Translations under genes and position numbers: made by a program | Assembly (NCBI GenBank): GCA_016716265.1 | Contig: JADJWQ010000006.1 | Coordinates: 3,809,501-3,873,500, forward strand | Direction of reading: 5' to 3' | Origin: Planctomycetota bacterium | GTDB taxonomy: Bacteria > Planctomycetota > UBA1135 > UBA2386 | Length of the DNA stretch: 64,000 bases | Notes under the pieces: model-generated | Told to the model about the DNA's origin: nothing | Seen by the model: only the letters and a program-made list of their open reading frames with translations | Databases searched by the model: none | Shown here: positions 15,991-24,098 of the stretch, piece by piece | Numbering within the stretch: the stretch's first letter is position 1 | How the letters are laid out: every line of letters begins with the position of its first letter

Positions 15991-17199
15991 TCAGCGAATC
16001 CGCGTCGTCGACACGTTCGACAATCGAAGCTGCGAGCCGCCGATCAGCACACCGGCCTGGAACGGCAGCAAGATGTCGATCAGCGATGGATCGTTCGGTG
16101 CGCCGACGGTGAACGAGGCTACTCCCGACGCTCCGGCAGCTCCGGCCAGCACCGAATCGGCGGTAGGGCTCAACATCCAGGGCAGCTCCGTGCCGAGGAA
16201 GAGGCCACCGCCCTGCCACACGTCCAGCGCGACTGCGACCAGCGCGTTCGCATCCGTACGGACCTGCACCGTGCTCATCGAACCGCGCGGCAGGTCCGGC
16301 GGCAAGCCGACGAAAGAGGGCTGGCGCGGAATGATGAACGAGCCACCCCTGGCGCCGCTGATCACGACGGTGGGGTCGAGGAGTGCCAAACCGAAGATCG
16401 CGGCGCCGGGCGTGCCGATTGGGCATTGACACCACCCTGGCCTACCGCCCACGCCACCTCTTACGGAACTCCCTCCGAAGACGGATACCCGGGACGTGCC
16501 CTGCGAGACAATACCTATGCCACCGTCTCCAGCCGGGGCGATGCAGCTACCGAAGAAACTGCACACACCGTCGTTGCCATCGGCGCCTGCCACTTGGCTG
16601 TCATGAATGAAGACCGTAGCGTCCTCGCTGCGCAGCCCCACCGCCGGACCGAGTGGATTGCCTAGCAAGCCAGTGGAGCTGATGTTACAGTGTTCGAAGT
16701 GAACCAACGATCGCAGCACGAACACGCCGCCGGTCAGAGCGGAACGAGCCGTGCTATCCTCGACCAACACCGACCAGCAATCACGGATGAGCAGACTGTA
16801 GGCACCGCCGGTGCCCACCACGTCGCGAAGCAGGATCGGGCCGAGGCAGGCATCCAGTTCGAGCCTCGCCTGCGAGCCTCCGCCGGGGTTTGCATCGAAG
16901 TCGAAGCCCTCTACGCGTGCCCATTGGAATGCCGGCAGTCCGCGGATCGCGCTGGCCTCAACCGGCACGCTACCAGTATCCGAACGCAGGTCGATGCCCT
17001 TAGCGAGGGCGAACGAGGCGTAGGGTGTCGTGCCGTCTGCTCGCACCAGGATCCGATCACCGGGAAGCGCCACGTCGATTGCGGCCTGGATCGTCGCGTG
17101 CGTGGTGCCGGGTCTTCCGGCACGGTCGACGACGAAGCTGTGCTGGGCCGCCGGCTGGACGCCTAGAAGCAGGATGCAAGCGAGAGCGTAGCGCGCCAT
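15991..17199 (-). CDS. Secreted right-handed beta-helix protein with planctomycete C-terminal module
   Basis: A 402-aa exported protein. Residues 1-18 form a signal peptide (MARYALACILLLGVQPAAQ). Residues 25-250 begin with HATIQAAIDVALPGDRILV, the pectate-lyase-like beta-helix opening, followed by short strand repeats such as SLLIRDCWSVLVEDSTA and VSVFGGSSVRGG. The last 110 residues resemble the beta-rich C-terminal module of other secreted proteins in this window. No catalytic residues can be assigned. It lies inside the island, yet its module matches host proteins, so it may be captured host DNA rather than foreign cargo. Confidence 0.75.
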   Translation of the reverse strand: MARYALACILLLGVQPAAQHSFVVDRAGRPGTTHATIQAAIDVALPGDRILVRADGTTPYASFALAKGIDLRSDTGSVPVEASAIRGLPAFQWARVEGFDFDANPGGGSQARLELDACLGPILLRDVVGTGGAYSLLIRDCWSVLVEDSTARSALTGGVFVLRSLVHFEHCNISSTGLLGNPLGPAVGLRSEDATVFIHDSQVAGADGNDGVCSFFGSCIAPAGDGGIGIVSQGTSRVSVFGGSSVRGGVGGRPGWCQCPIGTPGAAIFGLALLDPTVVISGARGGSFIIPRQPSFVGLPPDLPRGSMSTVQVRTDANALVAVALDVWQGGGLFLGTELPWMLSPTADSVLAGAAGASGVASFTVGAPNDPSLIDILLPFQAGVLIGGSQLRLSNVSTTRIR

Positions 17200-17629
17200 G
17201 AGTCGGGACGACTGTTGATCAGGGTGATCGATATAGGAACCGCCGGGCAGACGTGGCCTCCGTGGTCCACGAGTTTACCGCAAGAGGTGTTCTACGCGGT
17301 GCGGCGGCAGGTAGGAAGGACAAAGGGGTTTCCGGCGAGCCGCGCTGGGAGGGTCGGCGCGTTTGAGGGCTCGGGGAGCGCGAAAGCAGGCAATCGAGGG
17401 GAGGCAGGTCGAGGAGGTCTTGCGGACTTCGAGGCGTTGGAGACGGTGTGGGGCAGACCCCGGGCGCGGCGCGGCCTGGATTCCGGTCGCCGTGTAGAGG
17501 GTGTCCGCGATCAGTCTGCCCACAGGCCTGGTTCGCCGGGCGGTGGCCTCGCTGGTGCGAGCGGTGGGAGTTCCGCGGGCAGATCGAGCCAGGTCAGGAT
17601 CCGGACGATCGTGCGCGGGTCGGTGATGA

Positions 17630-17682
17630 ACCCGCGAAGCGGGTCGCTGCATCCGCAGCCGACCAGCCTCCGCAGGAGGCTG
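17630..17682. repeat. Two-hairpin insert inside the IS91-like transposase
   Basis: It contains the inverted repeats ACCCGC-GAA-GCGGGT (17630-17644) and CAGCCTCC-GCA-GGAGGCTG (17664-17682). It lies between two conserved transposase motifs that are normally about ten residues apart, and the reading frame changes across it. The related relic at 28.7 kb has the second hairpin at the same place. Confidence 0.6.
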
Positions 17683-18238
17683 CCGCAATACGGTCTGCGG
17701 CCACATCAGGAGTTGACGGCGGGTCTGGCAGCGAGGGCACCCCAGGACGTCGATTCCGAAACAGCGCAACATGAGCTGAGCCCAGGAGTAGCGTCGTCGC
17801 GATCGTTTGTCGTCAGCACGCTTCTTTCGCGGAGTCGAGAGGCGTCGCTGAACCGACCGGAAGGCGGGCGGCGACTCGTCTTCGGTGGGCGGCAGGGGCA
17901 CGACCCGGTCGCGGAAGGAAGCGCCGGGTGCGAACGCCCCGTGGTAGGTCACCAGGTTTCGCCGCGGGCGAGGCACCAACGCAGCACGCCGCTCGATCAG
18001 GACCAGCGGCTCGAACACCATCAGCTTCGTGCCGTCCTTCCACGGCCGCTCGAACCTGTAGACGACCTTGCCGTCGCGGGTCCAGGCCAGGCGCTCCTCG
18101 TCGATGGCCGGGCGCAGAACGTATCGGCACAGCCGCTCGAGGGCTTCGCGACGACCGGACTCGACCGCGGTCGCCGCGTGCAACAAGAAGCCCCGGTAGC
18201 GCGCCTGCTGATCGAAGGCAGCCACGCCGTCACGAATC

Positions 18239-18260
18239 GCGTCCGGATCGCGTCCGGATC
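18239..18260. repeat. 11-bp tandem duplication causing a frameshift
   Basis: GCGTCCGGATC occurs twice in direct succession (18239-18249 and 18250-18260). Removing one copy restores a continuous transposase reading frame (RDPDAIRDGVAAFDQQARY on the minus strand), so the duplication is the inactivating change at this site. Confidence 0.85.
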
Positions 18261-18407
18261 GCGCCAGCGGGGCACCGCGCGACCAGCATGTTCACCGAAC
18301 GCGATCCGACCCTGGACTGCGGCGGCCTGACACGCGTCGAGGGCGCTTCGCTCGTCGTCCAGCTGCAGACGACCCCCATCGTCCGGCAGAAGTCCTCGGT
18401 CACGAAG

Positions 18408-18477
18408 CGGGCGAGCCGCGCTTCCGCTGGCGCGATGGTGACGGCTCGCGGCTCGAGGCCCTCGGCGACGGCGTGTT
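18408..18477 (+). pseudogene. 5' fragment of the TMEM175-like gene, joined to its 3' end
   Basis: Positions 18408-18477 match 10875-10944 at 69 of 70 bases, and continue directly into the 137-bp repeat that contains the last codons of the same gene. This copy thus lacks the bases equivalent to 10945-11519 (575 bp). It cannot encode a channel. Confidence 0.9.
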
Positions 18478-18613
18478 GTGGGAGCGGCGGCGCGCCGCGC
18501 TGCGCGACGGTCAGGTCGCGTAGAAGCCGACCGCGGCGCAGGCGACTGCGGCGAGCGGCAGGATGGCGACCGCCGCGCGCGTCCAGCGCTCGTTGCGGTG
18601 CAGGCGGAGCTGG
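18477..18613. repeat. Right copy of 137-bp direct repeat bounding the island
   Basis: Identical to 11520-11656. Here it is continuous with the complete small membrane protein gene (18511-18801), so the right side keeps the original downstream neighbour while the left side keeps the original channel gene. Confidence 0.95.
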
Positions 18614-18801
18614 ACCGCGAACCAGCCGGCCATGCACAGCATGGCGATGCCGACCCACGGGTGGCCGCGCGGCAGCTCGCGGCGCCCGAGCGCGAGCGCG
18701 TAGCTGACGACGAGCATCGCGACCGCGACGAGCGCGGCGCCGGCGAGCCTCGCGCGGCGGGCCGGGGTCGGTGGTGCGGGACCGGCCGGGGCACGGTCCA
18801 T
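18511..18801 (-). CDS. Small membrane protein, 96 aa (twin of the adjacent gene)
   Basis: A 96-aa protein with three hydrophobic segments (about 18-40, 50-66 and 74-94) and the sequence end AACAAVGFYAT-like. Its ATG overlaps by one base the TGA of the preceding gene (TGATG), so it is the last gene of the nadA operon. It has the same length, proline-rich N-terminus (PPTPARRARL) and helix layout as the gene upstream, suggesting a tandem duplication. Before the island entered, it faced the channel gene convergently with overlapping 3' ends. No family is recognised. Confidence 0.7.
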   Translation of the reverse strand: MDRAPAGPAPPTPARRARLAGAALVAVAMLVVSYALALGRRELPRGHPWVGIAMLCMAGWFAVQLRLHRNERWTRAAVAILPLAAVACAAVGFYAT

Positions 18802-19091
18802 CAGCGGAACCTGCCGGCGGCGAACATGCAGCCAACCGCGACCAGCACGACGGCGAACGACCACAGCCGCAGCGGCGAGCCGCGGTGCTTCGCGGCGAAC
18901 TGCATCGCGAGCCCGGCGGCGAGCAGCAGCGGCGCGACGATCAACAGCGGCGGCGGCAGCGGCTGCCCGTCGACGGCAGCGCGGACCCAACGCGGTACCG
19001 ACGTAGCGAGCACGACGATCGCCATCGCCAGGTAGGCGGCGCGCAGCAAGGCCGGGCGCTCGCGCGGTGTCGGCGGCGTGCCGTGGCTCAC
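18801..19091 (-). CDS. Small membrane protein, 96 aa (twin of the adjacent gene)
   Basis: A 96-aa protein with three hydrophobic stretches (YLAMAIVVLATSV, LLIVAPLLLAAGLAM, SFAVVLVAVGCMF). The GTG start overlaps the nadA stop (GTGA), and its own stop overlaps the next ATG. The N-terminal PPTPRERP and the spacing of helices match the following gene, so the two look like paralogues. Function is unknown. Translational coupling to nadA suggests a role tied to NAD synthesis or simply co-regulation. Confidence 0.7.
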   Translation of the reverse strand: MSHGTPPTPRERPALLRAAYLAMAIVVLATSVPRWVRAAVDGQPLPPPLLIVAPLLLAAGLAMQFAAKHRGSPLRLWSFAVVLVAVGCMFAAGRFR

Positions 19092-20044
19092 GACAGCTCC
19101 AGCATCCGGAGCAGCGGGCGGGCGGCGCGCACGCGGAGCTCCTCGTCGAGCTCGATGCGCGGCTGCAGGTCGCGCAGCGCCAGGTAGATCTTCTCGAGCG
19201 TGTTCAGCTTCATGTGCGGGCACTCGCTGCACGCCGTGCAGCCCGCGCCCTGCTCGACCGGCGCCGGGATCAGCTCCTTGGCGGGAGCGGCGAGCCGCAT
19301 CGTGTGCAGGATGCCGGACTCGGTGCCGACGATGAACGTCCGCGCGGCGCCGTCGCGGACCCGCTCGAGCAGCCGCCGGGTGGAGCCGACGAAGTCGGCG
19401 TGCCGCAGCACGTGCGGCTCGCACTCGGGGTGCGCGATGAACTCGGCGTCGGGGTGCTGCGCCTTCAGCGCGAGGATCTTGCGCTCGCTGAAGGTGACGT
19501 GCACCTGGCAGGTGCCCGGCCACAGGTCCATCTCGCGGCCGACGCGCCGCGCCAGCCACGCCCCGAGGTTGCGGTCCGGGGCGAACAGGATCGGCCGGCC
19601 CTCGGGCACCGCGCGCAGCATCTTCTCGGCGTTGCTCGACGTGCAGATCAGGTCGGACTCGGCCTTCGTCGCCGCGCTGCAGTTGATGTAGGTGACGACG
19701 AAGTGGTCGGGGTGCTCGCGCCGGAACGCGCGGAGCTGGTCGGCGGGGCACGCCTCCGCGAGCGAGCAACCGGCGTTCGCGTCGGGGAGCAGCACGATCC
19801 GATCCGGGTTCAGGATCTTCGCGGTCTCCGCCATGAAGTGGACGCCGCAGAACAGGATCACCTCGGCCTCGGTCTCGCGCTGCGCGGTGCGCGCGAGGTC
19901 CAGCGAGTCACCGAGGTGGTCGGCGATGTCCTGGATGTCGGGATCCTGGTAGTAGTGCGCCAGGATCACGGCGCGGCGTTCGCGCTTGAGGCGGTCGATC
20001 TCGGCGAAGAGATCGAGGCCCGGGTCGATGGTCGTCGTCGTCAT
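19088..20044 (-). CDS. nadA: Quinolinate synthase A
   Basis: A 318-aa cytoplasmic [4Fe-4S] enzyme that condenses iminoaspartate with dihydroxyacetone phosphate to quinolinate in de novo NAD synthesis. It has the family motifs AVILAHYYQDPDIQDIAD (N-terminal), DANAGCSLAEACP, CEPHVLRHADF, the GTESGILH block and the C-terminal CSECPHMKLNTLEKIYLAL. The three cluster cysteines (about residues 90, 180 and 275) are all present. The start is ATG with a GGAGGGAGGG-like purine stretch absent on the coding side, so the ribosome-binding site is weak. nadB and nadC are not in the window. It heads an operon with two small membrane proteins. Confidence 0.96.
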   Translation of the reverse strand: MTTTTIDPGLDLFAEIDRLKRERRAVILAHYYQDPDIQDIADHLGDSLDLARTAQRETEAEVILFCGVHFMAETAKILNPDRIVLLPDANAGCSLAEACPADQLRAFRREHPDHFVVTYINCSAATKAESDLICTSSNAEKMLRAVPEGRPILFAPDRNLGAWLARRVGREMDLWPGTCQVHVTFSERKILALKAQHPDAEFIAHPECEPHVLRHADFVGSTRRLLERVRDGAARTFIVGTESGILHTMRLAAPAKELIPAPVEQGAGCTACSECPHMKLNTLEKIYLALRDLQPRIELDEELRVRAARPLLRMLELS

Positions 20045-20140
20045 CGGGGAGGGAGGGGCCGGGCATTGTCGGCCGCTTCCGGGGGAGCGCCAAGCCCGCG
20101 GTCCGCGGCGGTCGCTCCCCAGCCGTGCGCCGCGCGGCGC

Positions 20141-21352
20141 TCAGCCGCCCTCGGCGGCCGCGTGCGGCGGCCGCGGACAGCTGCGGGCGCCCGGTGCGAC
20201 GCGGAAGTGCAGGCGGCCGTCCGGGCGCTCGTGCTGGTGGGCGCCCGAGTCGAGGTCGCGCTTCAGCGCGGCCGTCGCGCGGAACGACTCGTCGCGGACG
20301 AACGCCCGCACGACCCGGCGCACGGGCGGGGGCACGAGCCCCATCGGTCCGCGGGGATCCTCGGTCGGTCGCAGCAGCGCGCGCTGCAGCACTTCCTTGA
20401 TGGTGTACGAGAGTCCCTCGACGTCGACCGGCAGGCTCGGCAGGCAGCTCCAGAACGCGTGCAGCTCCTCGCGCAGCAGCGAGGTCGTCGCCGGCTGGCG
20501 CGTCGCCGTGTCGACGTACTCGGCGAGCTGCACCGGCGACAGGATCACCAGGTGCTCGCGGCGCTGGATGTCGGCGAGGCGCTCGCGGTGGCGTTCGGGG
20601 TTCGCCGTCGCCTTGACCTGCACGCGCGCACCGCGGCTGCGCGCGAGACCCTCGTAGCGGACGCGCAGATCGGTCTTCTGGCAGAAGTCCTCGCGCAGTC
20701 GGGCGGGCCGCGCGCGCGGCTGGTTCTCGACCAGGATGTCGAGCATCAGCTGCTCGAACTGCCGGTCCTGGTGATTCGGGATCATCGGCACGACGGTCGG
20801 TGGCGGCCGGCGCAGCACCTTGCCGAGGTCGGTCAGGTCGCGGGCCAGCCGCGCGACGCCGACGCGGACCGCCTGGCGTGAGACCGCGTCGGTCAGGTCG
20901 ACGTCGTCACCGACGAAGCCGAGGCCCCAGAAGCGTCGCGCGACGACCTGATCGAGCCGCTGCTCGACGGGCTCGCCGCCGACGTCCAGCGCCGTCCGGT
21001 AGACGGGGACGCCGGACGCCCGGTCGATCGCCAGCGTGCCCCAATGCTCGACGCGGAACACCTCGGCGTGCAGCTGGCCGAGCAGCGCCTGCACGACCGC
21101 GCGCCGGTGTAGTGGATCGCCGAAACGGCGGCGCTGCGCGAGGTTCTCGTAGACGCTCGTCAGCTCGGGTCCGACCGTCTCCGCGATCGCGTCGGCCTGC
21201 AGTCGGGTCGCCAGCAGGCCGGCCTCCCAGGCGGCCTCGAGGTCGAGCACCCCGTCCCGGAGCGCGCGAAACAGCTCGTCGAGCTCCCATGTGCCCGAGC
21301 GCGGCCAGGCGGCCGGATCGGCGGGACCGGACGGTTCGCGTCGGAGGATCAA
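20141..21352 (-). CDS. Hypothetical protein, possible PD-(D/E)xK-like nuclease core
   Basis: A 403-aa soluble protein that I do not recognise. The N-terminal half is helical (ELDELFRALRDGVLDLEAAWEAGL). The centre has FEQLMLDILVEN, then DLRVRYEGLARSRGARVQVK, an arrangement that recalls the D…(E/Q)xK core of PD-(D/E)xK nucleases, preceded by a helix with conserved-looking acidic residues. The C-terminal third is mixed, ending in a Pro/His-rich tail. It is separated from nadA by 96 bp and from the protease operon by 314 bp on the same strand. The nuclease idea is a weak inference from one motif. Confidence 0.55.
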   Translation of the reverse strand: MILRREPSGPADPAAWPRSGTWELDELFRALRDGVLDLEAAWEAGLLATRLQADAIAETVGPELTSVYENLAQRRRFGDPLHRRAVVQALLGQLHAEVFRVEHWGTLAIDRASGVPVYRTALDVGGEPVEQRLDQVVARRFWGLGFVGDDVDLTDAVSRQAVRVGVARLARDLTDLGKVLRRPPPTVVPMIPNHQDRQFEQLMLDILVENQPRARPARLREDFCQKTDLRVRYEGLARSRGARVQVKATANPERHRERLADIQRREHLVILSPVQLAEYVDTATRQPATTSLLREELHAFWSCLPSLPVDVEGLSYTIKEVLQRALLRPTEDPRGPMGLVPPPVRRVVRAFVRDESFRATAALKRDLDSGAHQHERPDGRLHFRVAPGARSCPRPPHAAAEGG

Positions 21353-21666
21353 GGGACACCTCTGCGGACGGCCGGGGCTGGCGACCGGATGGCGACGAGG
21401 GCCCGAACGGCTCGGGCCTCACGAGGATACGCGGGCGTCGCGAGAGGCGGAAGGCAACGCGTCCGGCGCGGGGTCACGGCGGCCCGGCGCGACCGCCACG
21501 ACTCCAGTGACGGCAGCAGGTTGCGACGATCAGTGCCGATTGGAGCCGAACCGTCCGGCGCGCCGGACGCGGGCGCGAGGCGGGGCTGGCCCGGCAGCGG
21601 TCCGTCGCGGATCGAACGTTTGTTCCGATTGCGGTGCGCGCTCCGCCGTGCGGCGAGCAGGCGGGC
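21353..21666. other. Intergenic region
   Basis: 314 bp between the protease operon and the hypothetical gene. The region is GC-rich. No convincing ORF, promoter hexamer or terminator hairpin was seen. Confidence 0.5.
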
Positions 21667-23040
21667 TCAGCGGCCGCCCTCGGGCGGGCGGTCACCCTCC
21701 CAGGGCGGCTGGAAGGTCTCGCCGGCGCGCGTCGACTCCTCGCGCTCGGCGCGCGGCACCTCGGCGAGGAACACCGTGATGCCGACCGGCTCGCCGTCGC
21801 CCCGCCGGTGTCGCAGGTGCACCGGGTCGCCGGCCATGTGGGCGCCGAGCAGCACCTGCAGGTGGAACGGGTTGCGGACCTCGGTGCCGTCGATCGTGAC
21901 GATCTCGTCGCCGGGGCGCAGGCCGACGCCCCGGGCCGGGCTCTCGGGCGCGACGTTCGCGACACGTGCGCCGGGGCCGAGATCGTCCGCCGCCAGACCG
22001 ATGCCGAGCCAGCCGCGGTGCAGGATCTCGCCGGCCTTCATCCGATCGACGAGCTCGCCGAGGTTCGCGACGGTCGCGGCGAAACCGATGCCCGAGTCGT
22101 ACCAGTCGACACCGGCATCGCGTCCCTGCGGCGACAGCGGCACCGCGATGCCGAGCACGCGCCCGCGCACGTCGATCACCGGCCCGCCGTAGTTGGCGGG
22201 CGACGTGTTGGCGTCGATCTGCACGGCACGGCCGAACAGCCGGTCCGTCGCCGACACGATGCCGACGTGCACGCTCGGCAGCGGCCCCCCGCCGAACGTG
22301 CGACCGAGCGCGAATGCCCACTCGCCGACGCGCACCTCGGTGGGATCGAGGAAGGTCGGCACCGGCAGGTCGGTCGCGTCGATCTTCACCAGCGCGATGC
22401 CGCGGCTGGTGTCCTCGCCGGCGCGCCGCGCCGTGAAGCTGCGGCCGTCCGGCAGCGTGACGAGGATCGTGGTGGGGTCGAAGTTCAGCGCGAAGCGCGA
22501 CACCAGGATCCAGCCGTCGGGCTCCAGCACGACGCCGGTCGTCGCGCCCTGTGCCTGCAGGAAACCGGGGGGAGTCAGCGCGCCGAGGCCGCCGCGCTCC
22601 GGCCGTGGCGCGAACGGACCGCAGCGGTACTTGCGGAACAGCTGCTTCAGACGCGCGTCGCCGAGCCGCTGCAGGTCGCGCGCCTCGAACGGCTCGCCGG
22701 CTGGTTTCGGCTCGAGACCGGCGTCGCGCCACAGCTGCCCGAGCTCGTCGGGATCGATCTTCCCGAACAGCTCCTCGAGGTGCTTCGGTGTGTAGCGGAG
22801 CGGCGCGTCGCGCTGCGGGCCGGACACCGCGTCGGCGGGCTGGCCCTCCTCGGTGAGGATCTGCCGCGTGCCGCCGAACGTCTCGACGCGCACGGTCGAC
22901 GGCGCGACCGCGCGCATGGCGGACCGCAGCACCGGCTGCAGCCGCAGCAGCTCGAGCGGATCGCTCAGCGCCGGATGCTGGGCCGGCAGGCCAGCACAGA
23001 CGAGCAGTGCGGCCGGGACCCACCAGGGATTCGGGATCAT
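21667..23040 (-). CDS. Secreted HtrA-like pseudoprotease with PDZ domain (catalytic Ser replaced by Tyr)
   Basis: A 457-aa exported protein with a signal peptide at 1-20 (VPAALLVCAGLPAQ). After a linker of about 140 residues comes a trypsin-like fold: TTGVVLEPDGWILVSRFAL (where HtrA has TNxHV), RGIALVKID (where it has DLAVLKI) and SPANYGGPVIDVRGRVLGI (where it has NPGNSGGPL). All three triad positions are changed, with Tyr at the nucleophile (about 283). A PDZ domain (about 345-430) has GWLGIGLA and SPARGVGLRPGDEIVTIDG. It is the last of three overlapping genes; its ATG overlaps the TGA before it. It is likely a scaffold or regulator of the active protease (inference). Confidence 0.85.
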   Translation of the reverse strand: MIPNPWWVPAALLVCAGLPAQHPALSDPLELLRLQPVLRSAMRAVAPSTVRVETFGGTRQILTEEGQPADAVSGPQRDAPLRYTPKHLEELFGKIDPDELGQLWRDAGLEPKPAGEPFEARDLQRLGDARLKQLFRKYRCGPFAPRPERGGLGALTPPGFLQAQGATTGVVLEPDGWILVSRFALNFDPTTILVTLPDGRSFTARRAGEDTSRGIALVKIDATDLPVPTFLDPTEVRVGEWAFALGRTFGGGPLPSVHVGIVSATDRLFGRAVQIDANTSPANYGGPVIDVRGRVLGIAVPLSPQGRDAGVDWYDSGIGFAATVANLGELVDRMKAGEILHRGWLGIGLAADDLGPGARVANVAPESPARGVGLRPGDEIVTIDGTEVRNPFHLQVLLGAHMAGDPVHLRHRRGDGEPVGITVFLAEVPRAEREESTRAGETFQPPWEGDRPPEGGR

Positions 23041-24098
23041 CGCGGCGGCTCCGTCAGGACCAGGGTTCCGCGCAGCACGTCGTCGCCGCGCTTGTAGGTG
23101 AGCTCGACCTGCGCGCCGGGCGCGAGCCCGGCCATCGCCTCCTCGAACTCCTTGCAGCTCCGGATCGTCTGCTGGCCGACGCGCACGATCAGGTCGTCGG
23201 GCCGCAGGCCGAGCGCGTCGGCCGGCGATCGGCGTCGCACCCGCTCGACGTAGGCAGGTGGCGAGCGGCGACCGCCCTGGTCGAACAGCACGATGCCGTG
23301 GTAGCCCTGCACCGCGGGCACCGCCGATTCGTCCTCGGGCGTCACGACGACCGGCCCGGTGCCGGTCCAGCGCGCGACGTAGTCGCGCAGGTCTGCCGCG
23401 GGGATCGCGGCGTTGACCAGCGTGTTCGTCTCCGTCGATTCGACGATGCGGGCATTGAGGCCGACGAGGCGGCCGTCGAGCGTGAACAACCCGCCACCGT
23501 AGTGGCCCGGGTTGTTCGCCGCGTCGGTCAGGATCAGCTGGCCGTCGTAATCGAGGTCGGACAGCTGGTAGCGCAATCCGGTGGATGCCGTCGCCGACAC
23601 GACGCCGAAGGTGACCGAGAGCTTCTCGGAGAACTCCGCGAGCCGGAAGGCATTGCCGATCGAGAACACGAACGTGCCGTTCTCCGGCACCGTGTCGGCG
23701 AGCTCGAGCGGCAAGAGAGGAATGTGAACCTCACGCGGATCGATCTTCAGGAGGCGCACGCCGAGCCTCGTATCGGGTGGCAGCAGCTCTGCCATGTGCA
23801 CGGAGCCGTCGGCGAGGACGACGCGCGTCTGACCGGCCTGCACCATCACGAGGTCGAGGGTCAGGATGTGGCCCTCGGTGCTGACGATCACGCCGGTCGC
23901 GTACGGCACGATCGTCCGTAGACCGGATGCGCCGTGCACCTTGACGAGGCTCGGTAGCTTCGCGGCGATCATCGCCTCGAGCGGCGTGCCCGGCTCGCGC
24001 TCGTCGAATGCGTAGCCGTCGCCCTGCGCGGCGAGCGGACCGGCACCCAGCGCCGTGAGGAGCACGGCGGTGAGGAGCAGGGTGGCGGAGCGGATCAT
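23037..24098 (-). CDS. Secreted HtrA-like pseudoprotease with PDZ domain (catalytic Ser replaced by Tyr)
   Basis: A 353-aa exported protein with a signal peptide at 1-24 (LLLTAVLLTALGAGPLAAQ). The protease-like domain has ATGVIVSTEGHILTLDLVM (His of the triad lost), LGVRLLKID (Asp lost) and AANNPGHYGGGLF (Ser replaced by Tyr, about residue 199). The last 90 residues form a PDZ domain (ADALGLRPDDLIVRVGQQTI). It lies between an intact protease gene and a second pseudoprotease; start and stop codons overlap both neighbours (ATGA), so the three are made together. Both inactive members carry the same Ser-to-Tyr change, which suggests a common inactive ancestor rather than independent decay. Confidence 0.87.
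   Translation of the reverse strand: MIRSATLLLTAVLLTALGAGPLAAQGDGYAFDEREPGTPLEAMIAAKLPSLVKVHGASGLRTIVPYATGVIVSTEGHILTLDLVMVQAGQTRVVLADGSVHMAELLPPDTRLGVRLLKIDPREVHIPLLPLELADTVPENGTFVFSIGNAFRLAEFSEKLSVTFGVVSATASTGLRYQLSDLDYDGQLILTDAANNPGHYGGGLFTLDGRLVGLNARIVESTETNTLVNAAIPAADLRDYVARWTGTGPVVVTPEDESAVPAVQGYHGIVLFDQGGRRSPPAYVERVRRRSPADALGLRPDDLIVRVGQQTIRSCKEFEEAMAGLAPGAQVELTYKRGDDVLRGTLVLTEPPR

Larger units (their letters stand above)
17511..18407 (-). pseudogene. IS91-like transposase, 5'-truncated and frameshifted
   Basis: The minus-strand translation carries the C-terminal half of an IS91/Y2-type rolling-circle transposase: DDERSALDACQAAAVQGRI, RLCRYVLRPAIDEERLA, GTKLMVFEPLVLIERRAA, NLVTYHGAFAPGASFRDRV, GIDVLGCPRCQTRRQLL and finally GFITDPRTIVRILTWLDLP. 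Three defects are visible. The gene is cut off upstream at 18407, where channel-gene sequence begins. An 11-bp duplication at 18239-18260 shifts the frame. A hairpin-bearing insert near 17630-17682 separates the CPRC motif from the GFITDPR motif in another frame. A single ORF (17275-18225) covers only part and runs past the true stop at 17511-17513. A second, more decayed copy is at 28256-28890. Confidence 0.85.
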
